DNA from: Achromobacter xylosoxidans
GTDB taxonomy: Bacteria > Pseudomonadota > Gammaproteobacteria > Burkholderiales > Burkholderiaceae_B
Assembly (NCBI RefSeq): GCF_001457475.1
Contig: NZ_LN831029.1
Span: forward strand, 1,736,001 to 1,800,000
DNA: 64,000 bases
Reading direction: 5' to 3'
Position 1 is the first letter of the stretch; the number at the start of each line of letters is the position of its first letter. The translations under genes were made by a program, and so were the position numbers. Under the pieces are notes generated by a model. That model made no database searches and was not told the DNA's origin. It worked only from the letters and a program-made list of their open reading frames with translations. This document shows, piece by piece, positions 18,179-27,013 of the stretch.

Positions 18179-19279
18179 TCAGGGCAGTCGGGCCAGCACG
18201 GATTTCTCGTCGTCGGTCAGCGGCAGCGACAGCGCCATTTCCGAAAACTCCCAGATCACCAGCTTCAGGCTCTTGGGCCATTGCTCGCGCTGCTTGAGGG
18301 CCACCAGCAAGGCCCCGGAAAACTGCCCGCCATCCAGGCTCAGGTTCCAGACCTCGCGCCCCAGTCCCATGCCCAGCCGCTCGGCGAAATTGCTGCGGCG
18401 GCCGTTGGAGCTGCCGGCCAGCAACACCTCCACCGGTGGCGTGTCATCGAGCAGCCCGCCGCCGCGCACCGGTTCGATCTTCCGCGGCTCGGCCAGGTCC
18501 AGATCGGGGCGCCAGCCAGGTCGTGCCTGCTCCAGCCCTGCCAGCACGATCAGGTCGCCCATGCGCGGCTGCGGCGCACCCGCGGGATCTTCCTTGAAGG
18601 CCTGGGCGCCGGAGCCGCCCAGCAGCGGCAGGGCGGCCTGCGCCACGCGCGCGGCCGCGGCCTGCGCGCCGGTGGCGTTCATGTGCACGTCGGTGCGGAA
18701 GTAGCGCGGCGCTTCGGCCTGTGCCAGGGCGTCGCGCAGATCGACGAACGGCACGCCCTGCGCATGCAGGGCGGCATTCCAGTCGTCCAGCGTGCGCCGC
18801 ATCGGCAGCGAGACGGTCTGGCCGCACAGGTGATCGGCCTCGATGCGCGACTTGTCGGGCACCGCCACCACCAGCAGCCGCACCTGCCGCTGGCGCAGTT
18901 GTTCGACCCAGTGGCGCATCAGGCGCAGGCGCTCATCGAAGACATGCACCCCGGGTTGCGGCCGAAGGCCGTCACGGTAGAACAGCCATTGGGGGCAGCC
19001 CATGGCCACCTGCTCGCCCAGGTCGCCGAGCAGGCGGTAGCGGATCGCGGCATTCCAGGTGTTGACCGCGCCCTGCGCCGGCAGCCGCAGCGACTGGTTC
19101 AGCACGGTCCCCGCGGTGCCGTTCATCCAGGCCGTGGGCGCGACGTCGGCGGCCCCCAGCCTGGCTTGCGCCAGGCACCAGGCGCCCCAGCCCAGGCCGA
19201 GCGCCAGCAGCACGCCGATCACGATCGCGTTGCGCCGATGGCCCGTCTCGGGCGGCGCCGCCTTGTCGGGTTGCGCCAC
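18179..19279 (-). CDS. AlgJ-like SGNH acyltransferase
   Basis: This 366-residue protein has one N-terminal membrane segment (about 17-37) and a periplasmic SGNH-like domain. Asp197 and His199 in RTDVHMNATG form the D-x-H pair, and the candidate nucleophile is Ser290 in LLAGSSNGRRSNFAERLG. AlgJ moves acetyl groups in alginate modification; DltD plays a similar role for D-alanine. The start codon is GTG, preceded by GGGGC, and lies 4 nt after the AlgX-like stop. The exact acceptor is unknown, presumably the glycan exported by NfrA. Confidence 0.8.
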   Translation of the reverse strand: MAQPDKAAPPETGHRRNAIVIGVLLALGLGWGAWCLAQARLGAADVAPTAWMNGTAGTVLNQSLRLPAQGAVNTWNAAIRYRLLGDLGEQVAMGCPQWLFYRDGLRPQPGVHVFDERLRLMRHWVEQLRQRQVRLLVVAVPDKSRIEADHLCGQTVSLPMRRTLDDWNAALHAQGVPFVDLRDALAQAEAPRYFRTDVHMNATGAQAAAARVAQAALPLLGGSGAQAFKEDPAGAPQPRMGDLIVLAGLEQARPGWRPDLDLAEPRKIEPVRGGGLLDDTPPVEVLLAGSSNGRRSNFAERLGMGLGREVWNLSLDGGQFSGALLVALKQREQWPKSLKLVIWEFSEMALSLPLTDDEKSVLARLP

Positions 19280-19283
19280 GGCG

Positions 19284-20282
19284 CTATTGCCCCACCGCCG
19301 CCTTCATGCGGCCGCGCCAGGCGTCGGCGGTCATGATGGAGGCGTTGTCCCACAGCCCCTTGGCATCGGGGCCCTGCGCATAGGTGGGCTCGAACATCTG
19401 CCACACCAGCACCTGCGGCCTGTTCTGCTTGAAGGCGGGCGACTCCAGGTATTCCAGCAGCATGATCCAGTGGCCGACGTTGCCGGGCTTCCAATTCACG
19501 GAAACGGGGCGATCCAGCAGATTGGACAGCTTCTGCGGAAAGCCGAAGTAGGGTTGCACCATGCTGTGCCCGGTCACGTGTACCGGGGCGGGCGCGTCAT
19601 CGATCAGGCTCTGGTTGTCGGCCTGGCGGCGCACGGTGAAGGTCTCGCGCCCCGCCTGCTTGCGCTGTTCGGGCGTCAGGAACAGTTCGGCCAGATCGCC
19701 ATAGCGGCGTTCGTTGACCACGCTGCCCAGCGCCATGCCGGTGCCCGGCTTGCCGGCCAGCGTCTTCACGTCCTGCCTGATGCGCTGGGCCAGGGCCTCG
19801 GCGGTGGCGTCGGCGGCGGCCTGGGTCCAGTGCTGGTCCGTGCGATAAAACACATCCTGGCCGCCATCCTTCAGGCGGCGCAGCACGGCCTCGTCGTCGA
19901 TGGTGGAGATGCCGGCGGCCTTGAGCTTGTCCTGTATGGTCTGGTAGCGCTTCCTGACATCGGCGCTCAGCGTCGTGCCGTCCGGCAGCTTGTCCTGGTA
20001 GAACAGCGTTTTGTCTGGCAGTACCAGCACTTCCAGCTGGACGCCCCTGGCGGCGAGCGCGTCGCGGGTTTCGCGCACCAGCTGGGTGGCGGCGTCGATG
20101 CCGCGCGTATCCACCTGGGTCAGGCTGCCCCAGCCCGGGAACAGCCAGTTGTCCTTGCCCTGGATGACGATGGACGAGGCTCGCTGCGCCTGGGCGCCCG
20201 CGGCGGCCAGCGCCAGCAGCAAGCCGCACAGGGCCGACGCCAGGCGCGGGCGGCGGGGCAGGGGGCGGATAGCGGTAGTCAT
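19284..20282 (-). CDS. AlgX-like SGNH acyltransferase
   Basis: This 332-residue periplasmic protein has a signal peptide ending near AAAGAQAQ. The triad is visible as Asp149 and His151 in FYRTDQHWT and Ser240 in VTGHSMVQPYFGFP, matching AlgX/AlgJ. In alginate synthesis AlgX transfers acetyl groups to the polymer. I chose the ATG before TTAIRPLP because AAGGA precedes it by 10 nt; an ATG 18 nt further upstream has no such site. It lies between nfrA and the AlgJ-like gene. Having both AlgX- and AlgJ-type proteins implies a relay of the acyl group. Confidence 0.8.
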   Translation of the reverse strand: MTTAIRPLPRRPRLASALCGLLLALAAAGAQAQRASSIVIQGKDNWLFPGWGSLTQVDTRGIDAATQLVRETRDALAARGVQLEVLVLPDKTLFYQDKLPDGTTLSADVRKRYQTIQDKLKAAGISTIDDEAVLRRLKDGGQDVFYRTDQHWTQAAADATAEALAQRIRQDVKTLAGKPGTGMALGSVVNERRYGDLAELFLTPEQRKQAGRETFTVRRQADNQSLIDDAPAPVHVTGHSMVQPYFGFPQKLSNLLDRPVSVNWKPGNVGHWIMLLEYLESPAFKQNRPQVLVWQMFEPTYAQGPDAKGLWDNASIMTADAWRGRMKAAVGQ

Positions 20283-20319
20283 GTTTGCGGATTCCTTCAT
20301 GGATACGGATCGGCGGGGC

Positions 20320-23058
20320 TCAGTAGGACAGGGTCAGGTTGATGAACAGGCCCTTGGCCCGGTCGGCCTGGCCGCCGCCGATGTTGAAACGGTATTGGGT
20401 GGTCAGGTCCAGGTAGGAGCGTGGCGCGTTGTAGTGATCCTCGCGGAACCAGTAGCGCAGGTTGAAGCCGGGGCCCGCGCCCAGCGACCAGCTCGATCCG
20501 TTGCCTTGCAGCGGATGGGTGCTGCTGTCGCCCAGCTGGACACCGGTCACCTTGTTGTTGGTCCACAGCCAGTCGGCGCCGATCACCCCATAGGGAAAGA
20601 ACACCAGCTTTTCGCTGATGGCGTCCAGGCGATAACTGCGCCCGATCCGCAATTCCCCCGCGCCGAACGCCTGGTCGCGCTTGAGCTTGCCGCGGACGCT
20701 GTCCGAGTCCTTGCCGGTGGCGTTGTCGCGCAGCCAGAACCGGGCCGGCATGTCCTGCCAGGAATACCCGGCCTGCACATAGCCTTCCATCGTGAACCAG
20801 TCGGGCCGGTCGATGCGCAACGTCGTGCCTTCGTACAGGCCGTAGGTGACGTAGGCCAGCCAGCCTCCGCTGCCGGCGTCCGCCTTGTAGTGGGCGGTCT
20901 GGTTGGCGCTGTTCAGGCCGCAGAACGTATCGGTCGAGCGCGGAGTGAGGATGCCGGTGCGCGTCGCCGTTCCGAGGTTGAACTGGCGCTCCAGGCCGAA
21001 GGTCAGCCCCACCTCGGTGGATGGCGTGAAGCGCATGCCGAGCGAGCCGACGGTGGTGGGGATGCCGGCGATGCCGTCGTTGTTCTGGCCCGCGACATCG
21101 ATCACCCCTTCGCCGCAACGGTTCCTGACGGTCTGGCTCTTGGTGCGGCTGCCGTTGTCGTACAGCGTATTGGACAGCCGTCCATACAGTTCGAACGTGC
21201 GCGTCGATGAGTTGAGGAAGTCGGACGGCCGCCAGAAAATCTCGGCGGTGCTGAACACCGCATCGCCCGGCACCGTGATCGCCGCGCCCCCGAGCCCGGA
21301 AGACGCCGGCCGCGCGCCGCGATAACCGGCGGAAACGTAGCCGCCCCATTCGCGCGACAGGCCGGCGATGCCGCTGCGCGTGTCGTAGCGCTGTTGCGGT
21401 GTCAATTCCAGTTTGCCGGCATCGGCCTCGTCGATGGCCTGTTTCAGTTTCTCCACGGCGCCGCGTTTGTCGCCGACGCCCGACAACGCATAGCCTTCGT
21501 CCAGGATCACGGTCGGCGGCGCCTTGCCGGTGGCGCGGGCCGCCTGGAAGTCCTCCAGCGCCAGGCGGGGTTTGCCCATGCGCTGGTGCAGGTAGCCGCG
21601 CTGCATCAGCAGGGCGGGGTCGTCGGGCTGCGCGGACAGCGCTTCGCCCATGCGTTTCTCGGCCTCGGCCAATTGCGCCGCGTTGCCCGCGGCCAGCGTG
21701 GTGGTCAGCAGGCGCTGCAATTCCTTGTTGGCGGGATCCTGCTCGGCGGCCTTGCGCGCCTGCGCAATGGCTTCCTGGTAGTCCTCGCGCGCATAGGCGG
21801 CGTAGGCCAGCGCCGCGGGGCCGCCGCTGCCGGCGGCGTCCGACGGCAGCAGTTCGCAGGACGTGCCGTAAGGCGTATCGCGGCAATCCTGCAGCGGCGC
21901 CGGGTAGTTGGCCAGCGTCAGCGTGGCCGGCACGGTGGGCGCCGAGCGCGCCCGCTTGATACGGGCTGCGGCGGCTTCGTCCTTGGCCCCGAGCGGCTCC
22001 AGCAGCGCCAGCGCGCGCTTGGTCTCGCCGCCGGCGAGCGCGGCGTCGGCCGCGATCAGGCGCACATTGCGGCGCTGGTCGTCGTCCAGCCAGTCCTGCT
22101 TGAGCGCGGCATCGAAATCGGCATTGGCCTCGTCGGTCTTGCCCTGGCGCTGGCGCAGGTAGGCGCGCATCACCAGCGCCACCGTGTTCTCGTCATCCTG
22201 CCCGAGCGCGTCGGTGGCGGCGTCCTCGGCCGCGCCCAGCTGGTTGTCCAGCATCAGCGCGGTCATCAACAGCAGGCGGTGGCTGGCGGTATCCGGGGCC
22301 AGCGCCACGGCCTCGCGCGCCAGCGGCACCGCGTCGCCGGGTCGGTTTGCGATCAGCGCCTGGTAGCCCTGTTCGGCGGGCTTGATGGCCAGGCGGCGTT
22401 GCATCGTGGCGCGGCGCGCGGTCAGGTCGTTCTTGTTGGGGGCGCCGAGCGCGATGGCCTTGTCGGCGGCGGCCTGCGCCTCGGCGTACTTGCCCTGGGC
22501 TTCCAGCGCATCCAGCCACAACATGGCCCACGGCCCCTGCTTGGGGTCGATGCGGAAGGCCTGCTCGGCGCCGCGCTGCGCGGCAACGTAGTCGCCGCGG
22601 TTGTAGTCGGCGTAGGCGCGCGTGGCTATCGGGAAGCCGCGACGATAGGCGGCGGTGGTGCCGGGCGCGCCGCCGCCCGCGGCGGCGGCCGGCGCGGTGC
22701 GCGGTCGCAGATTGGCGCGCGCTTGGCGCAAGGCGGGGGTATCGAGGCCGCTCTCGATGGCGTCGGCGGCGGCCTTGTCCGCCTCCCGCAGCTTGCCCTG
22801 CTTCTGCAGCGCGTAGATCAGGAGCAGGCGCAGCCGCTCCACGTCCGGGCGCAGTGCGATGGCCGATTCGGCCTGCTGCTGGGCCTGCGCGTAGTTGCCC
22901 GCGTCGTAGCTCTTGTAGCCCTCGTCGGCGAACTGATAGGCGGCGCCTTCCAGCGGCGCCTCGGCGGCGCGTGGCGCCGACTGCGCGGCGGCGGGCCCGG
23001 CGTGGCCGGCGCAGGCCAGCGCGGCGGACAGCAGGAAGGAACGGGTCAATGGCTTCAT
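20320..23058 (-). CDS. nfrA: NfrA-like outer-membrane glycan exporter with TPR repeats
   Basis: This 912-residue protein has a signal peptide (MKPLTRSFLLSAALACAGHA), TPR repeats over about residues 35-620, and a C-terminal beta-rich domain like phage N4 adsorption protein A. It ends LFINLTLSY, with the terminal aromatic residue usual in outer-membrane barrels. In E. coli NfrA is the N4 phage receptor component and is thought to export a polysaccharide, with periplasmic TPRs leading to an outer-membrane barrel. The start overlaps the nfrB stop by 4 nt. The AlgX-like gene follows after 37 nt, which puts acyl modification on the export path. Confidence 0.82.
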   Translation of the reverse strand: MKPLTRSFLLSAALACAGHAGPAAAQSAPRAAEAPLEGAAYQFADEGYKSYDAGNYAQAQQQAESAIALRPDVERLRLLLIYALQKQGKLREADKAAADAIESGLDTPALRQARANLRPRTAPAAAAGGGAPGTTAAYRRGFPIATRAYADYNRGDYVAAQRGAEQAFRIDPKQGPWAMLWLDALEAQGKYAEAQAAADKAIALGAPNKNDLTARRATMQRRLAIKPAEQGYQALIANRPGDAVPLAREAVALAPDTASHRLLLMTALMLDNQLGAAEDAATDALGQDDENTVALVMRAYLRQRQGKTDEANADFDAALKQDWLDDDQRRNVRLIAADAALAGGETKRALALLEPLGAKDEAAAARIKRARSAPTVPATLTLANYPAPLQDCRDTPYGTSCELLPSDAAGSGGPAALAYAAYAREDYQEAIAQARKAAEQDPANKELQRLLTTTLAAGNAAQLAEAEKRMGEALSAQPDDPALLMQRGYLHQRMGKPRLALEDFQAARATGKAPPTVILDEGYALSGVGDKRGAVEKLKQAIDEADAGKLELTPQQRYDTRSGIAGLSREWGGYVSAGYRGARPASSGLGGAAITVPGDAVFSTAEIFWRPSDFLNSSTRTFELYGRLSNTLYDNGSRTKSQTVRNRCGEGVIDVAGQNNDGIAGIPTTVGSLGMRFTPSTEVGLTFGLERQFNLGTATRTGILTPRSTDTFCGLNSANQTAHYKADAGSGGWLAYVTYGLYEGTTLRIDRPDWFTMEGYVQAGYSWQDMPARFWLRDNATGKDSDSVRGKLKRDQAFGAGELRIGRSYRLDAISEKLVFFPYGVIGADWLWTNNKVTGVQLGDSSTHPLQGNGSSWSLGAGPGFNLRYWFREDHYNAPRSYLDLTTQYRFNIGGGQADRAKGLFINLTLSY

Positions 23059-24752
23059 GGAGTCGCGGGTTTGTTTTCGCCGTGCGTCGGCGCGATATCG
23101 GCCTGGCCGCCTTGCTGGAAGTGGATCGCCTCTCTGAGCGTGCCTTCGTCCAGCCAGCCTTGTTCCATCAGGATTTCGCCCAGCGGCCGCTTGTCGCGCG
23201 ACTGGATCTCCAGCGCCCGCGCCAGCTTGTCCTCGTCGATCGCCTGCCAGGACAGCAGCAGCTCGCCCAGGCGCTGGCGCTGTTGCGCCAGCTGGTCGGT
23301 GGACGGGAAATCGTGCATGGTCTTGTCCCAGGCAAGCCGCTTGCCCGTGATCAAGTGGCCGATGAACAGTTTCCAGGCGCGCGCCGCGGCCATGGCATTG
23401 ATGAAGTTGCCGACGATCATGCGCGGGATCGACAGGATCGCGTGTTCCCAGCCATACATGCGACCGACGAAATAGGCGCGCTGCACCACCCGCAGCAGCA
23501 AGGCCACCGCATTGATCCACATCAGCGTCACCAGCCAGCCGCCCGGGCGGAAGTAGGACGGGTAATACACGGTCCACCAGCCGAACAGGTCGGCCAGGTA
23601 GAACAGGAAGAAGTTGGCCAGCAGCAGGTATGCCAGGATCGCGATGAACGAGGTCACCAGGCCCTTGCGGTCGCGGAACAGCAGGTATTTGGTCGCCAGC
23701 GAACCGGTCCAGCCGACCTGCTGCCAGCCCTGCAGCCCGATGCCCAGCGTCCAGCGCGCCTTCTGCCGGTAGGCGGTGCGGAAGGTGTTGGGAAAATACT
23801 CCCGCACCCCAAGCGGCATGTGGATGGTCGACACCTTCTCCTTGCCCAGTCCGAACCAGGCGCTGCGCCGCGTCACGTACTCGACGCCGAACTTGCCGAA
23901 GATCTGCCGCATGCCGCGCTGCGCCAGCCGTGCGCCGATGTCGTAGTCCTCGGTCAGCGTGTCGGTGTTGAAGGGCTGGTTGTCGGTCTCGGCGGCCAGT
24001 TCGACCAGTGCGCGACGCGAGAAGCAGGTGCCCACGCCAGCCGAAGGCACCATCTTCGACAGGCTCTCGCGCACCACCAGGTCCTTGGTGTGCCATTCCG
24101 CGAACTCGTCCATGTAGGTGCCGGCCACCAGCTCGTACCAGTGGCGTTCCAGCGACGTCACCGGCAGCTGGATGAAGTCGATGCGCGGCAGCAGGTAGTT
24201 GTAGTACTTCAGTTCCAGCGGGTGCAGCACGTCCTCGCTGTCGTGCAGGATGACGCCGGCGAACGGCACGGGCTGGCGGGCGTCCTGAGCGAAGATGGCC
24301 TGCACGATCCAGTTCAGGCAGTCGGCCTTGCAGGTCGGGCCATCGTGCGGCACCTCCACCCTTATCAGCTGGCGATATCGCCGCCGCATGCGCTCGACTT
24401 CCTTGATGGTGCGTTCGTCGTTCTGGTAGGTGCCGGCGAAGATCATGTAGTTCTTGTATTCGAGCGTCGACACCATCGTCTCGAGCATCGAGGCGATGAC
24501 GTCGTACTCGAGCCAGGCGGGCACCATGATCGCCAGCGGCTGTTCTTCCTTGGCGCGCAATTGCGCTGCCGTCAACGGCGTGTAGCGGCGCTTGACCGTC
24601 AAGGCGCGCCGCAGCTCGCGCACCCAGTACCAGCCGTCGATGAACAGGTCATCCAGGCTCGAAAGCAGGATGATCACGCCAACGACGGCGGTCACGATCT
24701 CAAGGCCGCGGTAGTAGTCGGCGATGAGATAGGGCCAGTAGAGCGAAGACAT
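23055..24752 (-). CDS. nfrB: NfrB-like glycosyltransferase with C-terminal MshEN c-di-GMP domain
   Basis: This 565-residue inner-membrane family 2 glycosyltransferase has D171SED174, the catalytic ED at 268-269 in TLTEDYDIG, and QKARW at 330-334, with membrane helices at the N-terminus and around 360-470. The last part holds two MshEN-like motifs, residues 494-517 (RLGELLL...LEIQ) and 523-546 (PLGEILM...IHFQ), a known c-di-GMP-binding repeat. E. coli NfrB has this arrangement and makes a glycan under c-di-GMP control. Neighbours are a BcsB-like gene 18 nt upstream and nfrA downstream. The first motif keeps Arg; the second begins with Pro. Confidence 0.88.
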   Translation of the reverse strand: MSSLYWPYLIADYYRGLEIVTAVVGVIILLSSLDDLFIDGWYWVRELRRALTVKRRYTPLTAAQLRAKEEQPLAIMVPAWLEYDVIASMLETMVSTLEYKNYMIFAGTYQNDERTIKEVERMRRRYRQLIRVEVPHDGPTCKADCLNWIVQAIFAQDARQPVPFAGVILHDSEDVLHPLELKYYNYLLPRIDFIQLPVTSLERHWYELVAGTYMDEFAEWHTKDLVVRESLSKMVPSAGVGTCFSRRALVELAAETDNQPFNTDTLTEDYDIGARLAQRGMRQIFGKFGVEYVTRRSAWFGLGKEKVSTIHMPLGVREYFPNTFRTAYRQKARWTLGIGLQGWQQVGWTGSLATKYLLFRDRKGLVTSFIAILAYLLLANFFLFYLADLFGWWTVYYPSYFRPGGWLVTLMWINAVALLLRVVQRAYFVGRMYGWEHAILSIPRMIVGNFINAMAAARAWKLFIGHLITGKRLAWDKTMHDFPSTDQLAQQRQRLGELLLSWQAIDEDKLARALEIQSRDKRPLGEILMEQGWLDEGTLREAIHFQQGGQADIAPTHGENKPATP

Positions 24753-24770
24753 GGGCGGGCCGATCCGGGT

Positions 24771-26981
24771 TTATCGGGTTTCCTTGTTCTTCCTGCGGCT
24801 GACGCGCATCGCGACAATCAGGATAAGCAGCAACACCAGCAGGCCGACGCTGATGGCGGGCACGCTCCACGAGATGTAGCGGCGCCATTCGAAGAAAGCG
24901 CTTTCCCCGGCGCCCGGCGGATGGCTGGCGTCGGGGTTGGCGCTGTCGATCCAGGCCACCGGGCCGGCGGCGCCAATCAGCGCGACGTTGCCGCGGTTCA
25001 GCACGAACGGCGCGTCCAGCATGCCGGCCCGCTGCCCCAGGGTGTGCCACAACACGCCGTCCTGGCCCGCGGCGCTGACCACCTCGGCCGAGCTCAGCTG
25101 TTCCAGGCCCGATATGTCCAGCCAGGTCGTGTCCTTGCCGTCCACGCGCAGTTGCCTGCGATCGGTGACCGTCACCATCGGCTTGGCGCCTTCCACCGGC
25201 ACTTCCATCGCCAGGAAGGGGCGCGTCGGCTTGAAGGCCTGGCCGCCGGCGGCCACGGACAGTTCGGCGCGGGTCGTCGAAATGCCGCTGGCCGAAGCGA
25301 TGCCGATCAGGCGCTTGAGGTTGTCGGGCGCGCTTGCCAGATAGCTGTCGGGCACGACGACCTGTGGCGTGCCAGCAAGCAGCGGCAGCAGGCCGACGAA
25401 GGTGCCGTCCGGTTCGGCCTTTTCCGGCTTGACGTAGCTGGTCGGCAGCACGTTCACCGGATACCCTTGCGGGATCTCGTTGCAGTCCACCGACACCGGC
25501 TGGCGCTGGAACGTGACGCGCACGGCGTTGGTGACCCCCAGCACGTAGCCGGGCACCCGGGCGGTCAGACGCTCGGGGCGACCGTCGGCATCCAGCTGTT
25601 TGGCGGCCAGCAGGATGCCGTTCCAGAAGACGGAGGCCACCGGGCGCGTCGACGAGGCGCCGGGCGCGGCCGAGACGTCCATGACCAATTCGCCGGGCAT
25701 GCGGCCGTCCGCCGACACCGCGGCCAACGGGAACGTCGTGGTCCAGTCGCCGCTGGCGACCACGTTGAAGCTGTTGGGCGACCCGCCCAGCGCCGTCAGG
25801 CGCAGGCCGCCGTCCTTGAAGGTTTCCGGCGGCATCGCGGCCTTGACCCGCACCTGGCGCGTCACCAGGATGCGTCGCCAGGCCGTGTCGAACGCGCCCG
25901 CGCCCTGCGCGCCGGCATCGGCGGCCAATGCGATCACGGCTTGGCGGCCCATCGCGGCCAGGCGGATTTCCTTGGACTGCATGTCGGCGTTGGCCAGCGG
26001 CACGCGCCGCTCGCGCCAGGACTTGAAGGCCGCCGCGGCGTCGGCATCGTTGGCCAGCTGCGATTGCAACGCGTCCAGCGCTTCGTTCAACTTGCCGCGC
26101 AGCGTGGCATCGGCGATCACCACGTCACCGGCGACGGCGGGCGCGCCCATCACCAGCAAAGCGCCGATCTCGGCGGCATTGGCGATCTTGTGCTTGCCGT
26201 TGTCCGCCAGCGCGGCGAAGGCCGGCACCTGCGCCAGCCCGGCCGGCGCCTGCAGGCCGCGCGTGTCGATCTCGTCGCCCACCGAGGGGAAGGCGCGCAC
26301 CGCGACGCGCTTGCCGGCGCGTTCCAGCGCCACGCCGACACGCCAGGCGCTGTCGAAGGCCTGCTGGTCCAGCTTGGCGCCGGCCACGATCAGGGTCGGC
26401 TTGCCGGGCAGCGTGCCCCAGGCATCATCCAGGTTGCCGATGGCCGAGGCATCGTAGCGGTAGGTCAGGCGCGTCTGCGGCGAGATGGTCAGCGCGTTGG
26501 CGGTGGCGCGGTTGCTTTCGCAGTGGCGCAGCGCGATTTCGGATTGCCAGTCCACGCCCACCCGCAGGAAGCCGGTCTCGCGGCGTCGCGGGTCCACCGT
26601 GTAGCCGTGCGCGATGCTGCCGTCGCCGTCGGCGATGCGTTGCGCATTGAGCGGCACGCCGTCGGCCCACAGCACCAGGCTGGTACGGCCCGGCTCGCCC
26701 TTGGTGTATTTGGCATCGAAGTTCAGCGTGGCGTCGGCGATCGGCACGCCGCGCGGCACCGGCACGTAGAACTCATGGCGCGCGTCGCTGTTGCTCAGGA
26801 CCACCGGCTCGCTGATGCCCAGATCGGCCAGCGTGGTGTTGCGCGTCACCCAATCGTCGCCCTGCAACTGGCGCAGTGCGTCGCCGGCCGGGCTGGCCAG
26901 CGTCCCCAGCGGCAGCAACAGGCCGGCGGCCATCAGCGCGCGTCGAAGCGTCAGGGCGGAAAAGGAGGAGGGTTTTGGCAT
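24771..26981 (-). CDS. BcsB-like periplasmic subunit of polysaccharide synthase
   Basis: This 736-residue protein has a signal peptide, a large periplasmic region of repeated beta-sandwich segments (for example RHEFYVPVPRGVPIADATLNF, shared with BcsB carbohydrate-binding modules) and one C-terminal membrane helix, about 707-727, followed by RRKNKETR. BcsB anchors to cellulose synthase and guides the nascent chain. Here it precedes the NfrB-like synthase by 18 nt and should play the same part. An SD (GGAG) lies before the chosen ATG. Homology to BcsB is my reading of layout and short motifs, not an alignment score. Confidence 0.7.
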   Translation of the reverse strand: MPKPSSFSALTLRRALMAAGLLLPLGTLASPAGDALRQLQGDDWVTRNTTLADLGISEPVVLSNSDARHEFYVPVPRGVPIADATLNFDAKYTKGEPGRTSLVLWADGVPLNAQRIADGDGSIAHGYTVDPRRRETGFLRVGVDWQSEIALRHCESNRATANALTISPQTRLTYRYDASAIGNLDDAWGTLPGKPTLIVAGAKLDQQAFDSAWRVGVALERAGKRVAVRAFPSVGDEIDTRGLQAPAGLAQVPAFAALADNGKHKIANAAEIGALLVMGAPAVAGDVVIADATLRGKLNEALDALQSQLANDADAAAAFKSWRERRVPLANADMQSKEIRLAAMGRQAVIALAADAGAQGAGAFDTAWRRILVTRQVRVKAAMPPETFKDGGLRLTALGGSPNSFNVVASGDWTTTFPLAAVSADGRMPGELVMDVSAAPGASSTRPVASVFWNGILLAAKQLDADGRPERLTARVPGYVLGVTNAVRVTFQRQPVSVDCNEIPQGYPVNVLPTSYVKPEKAEPDGTFVGLLPLLAGTPQVVVPDSYLASAPDNLKRLIGIASASGISTTRAELSVAAGGQAFKPTRPFLAMEVPVEGAKPMVTVTDRRQLRVDGKDTTWLDISGLEQLSSAEVVSAAGQDGVLWHTLGQRAGMLDAPFVLNRGNVALIGAAGPVAWIDSANPDASHPPGAGESAFFEWRRYISWSVPAISVGLLVLLLILIVAMRVSRRKNKETR

Positions 26982-27013
26982 GGGAACTCCGGGCGGATAT
27001 GCAGGGCAGGGCG

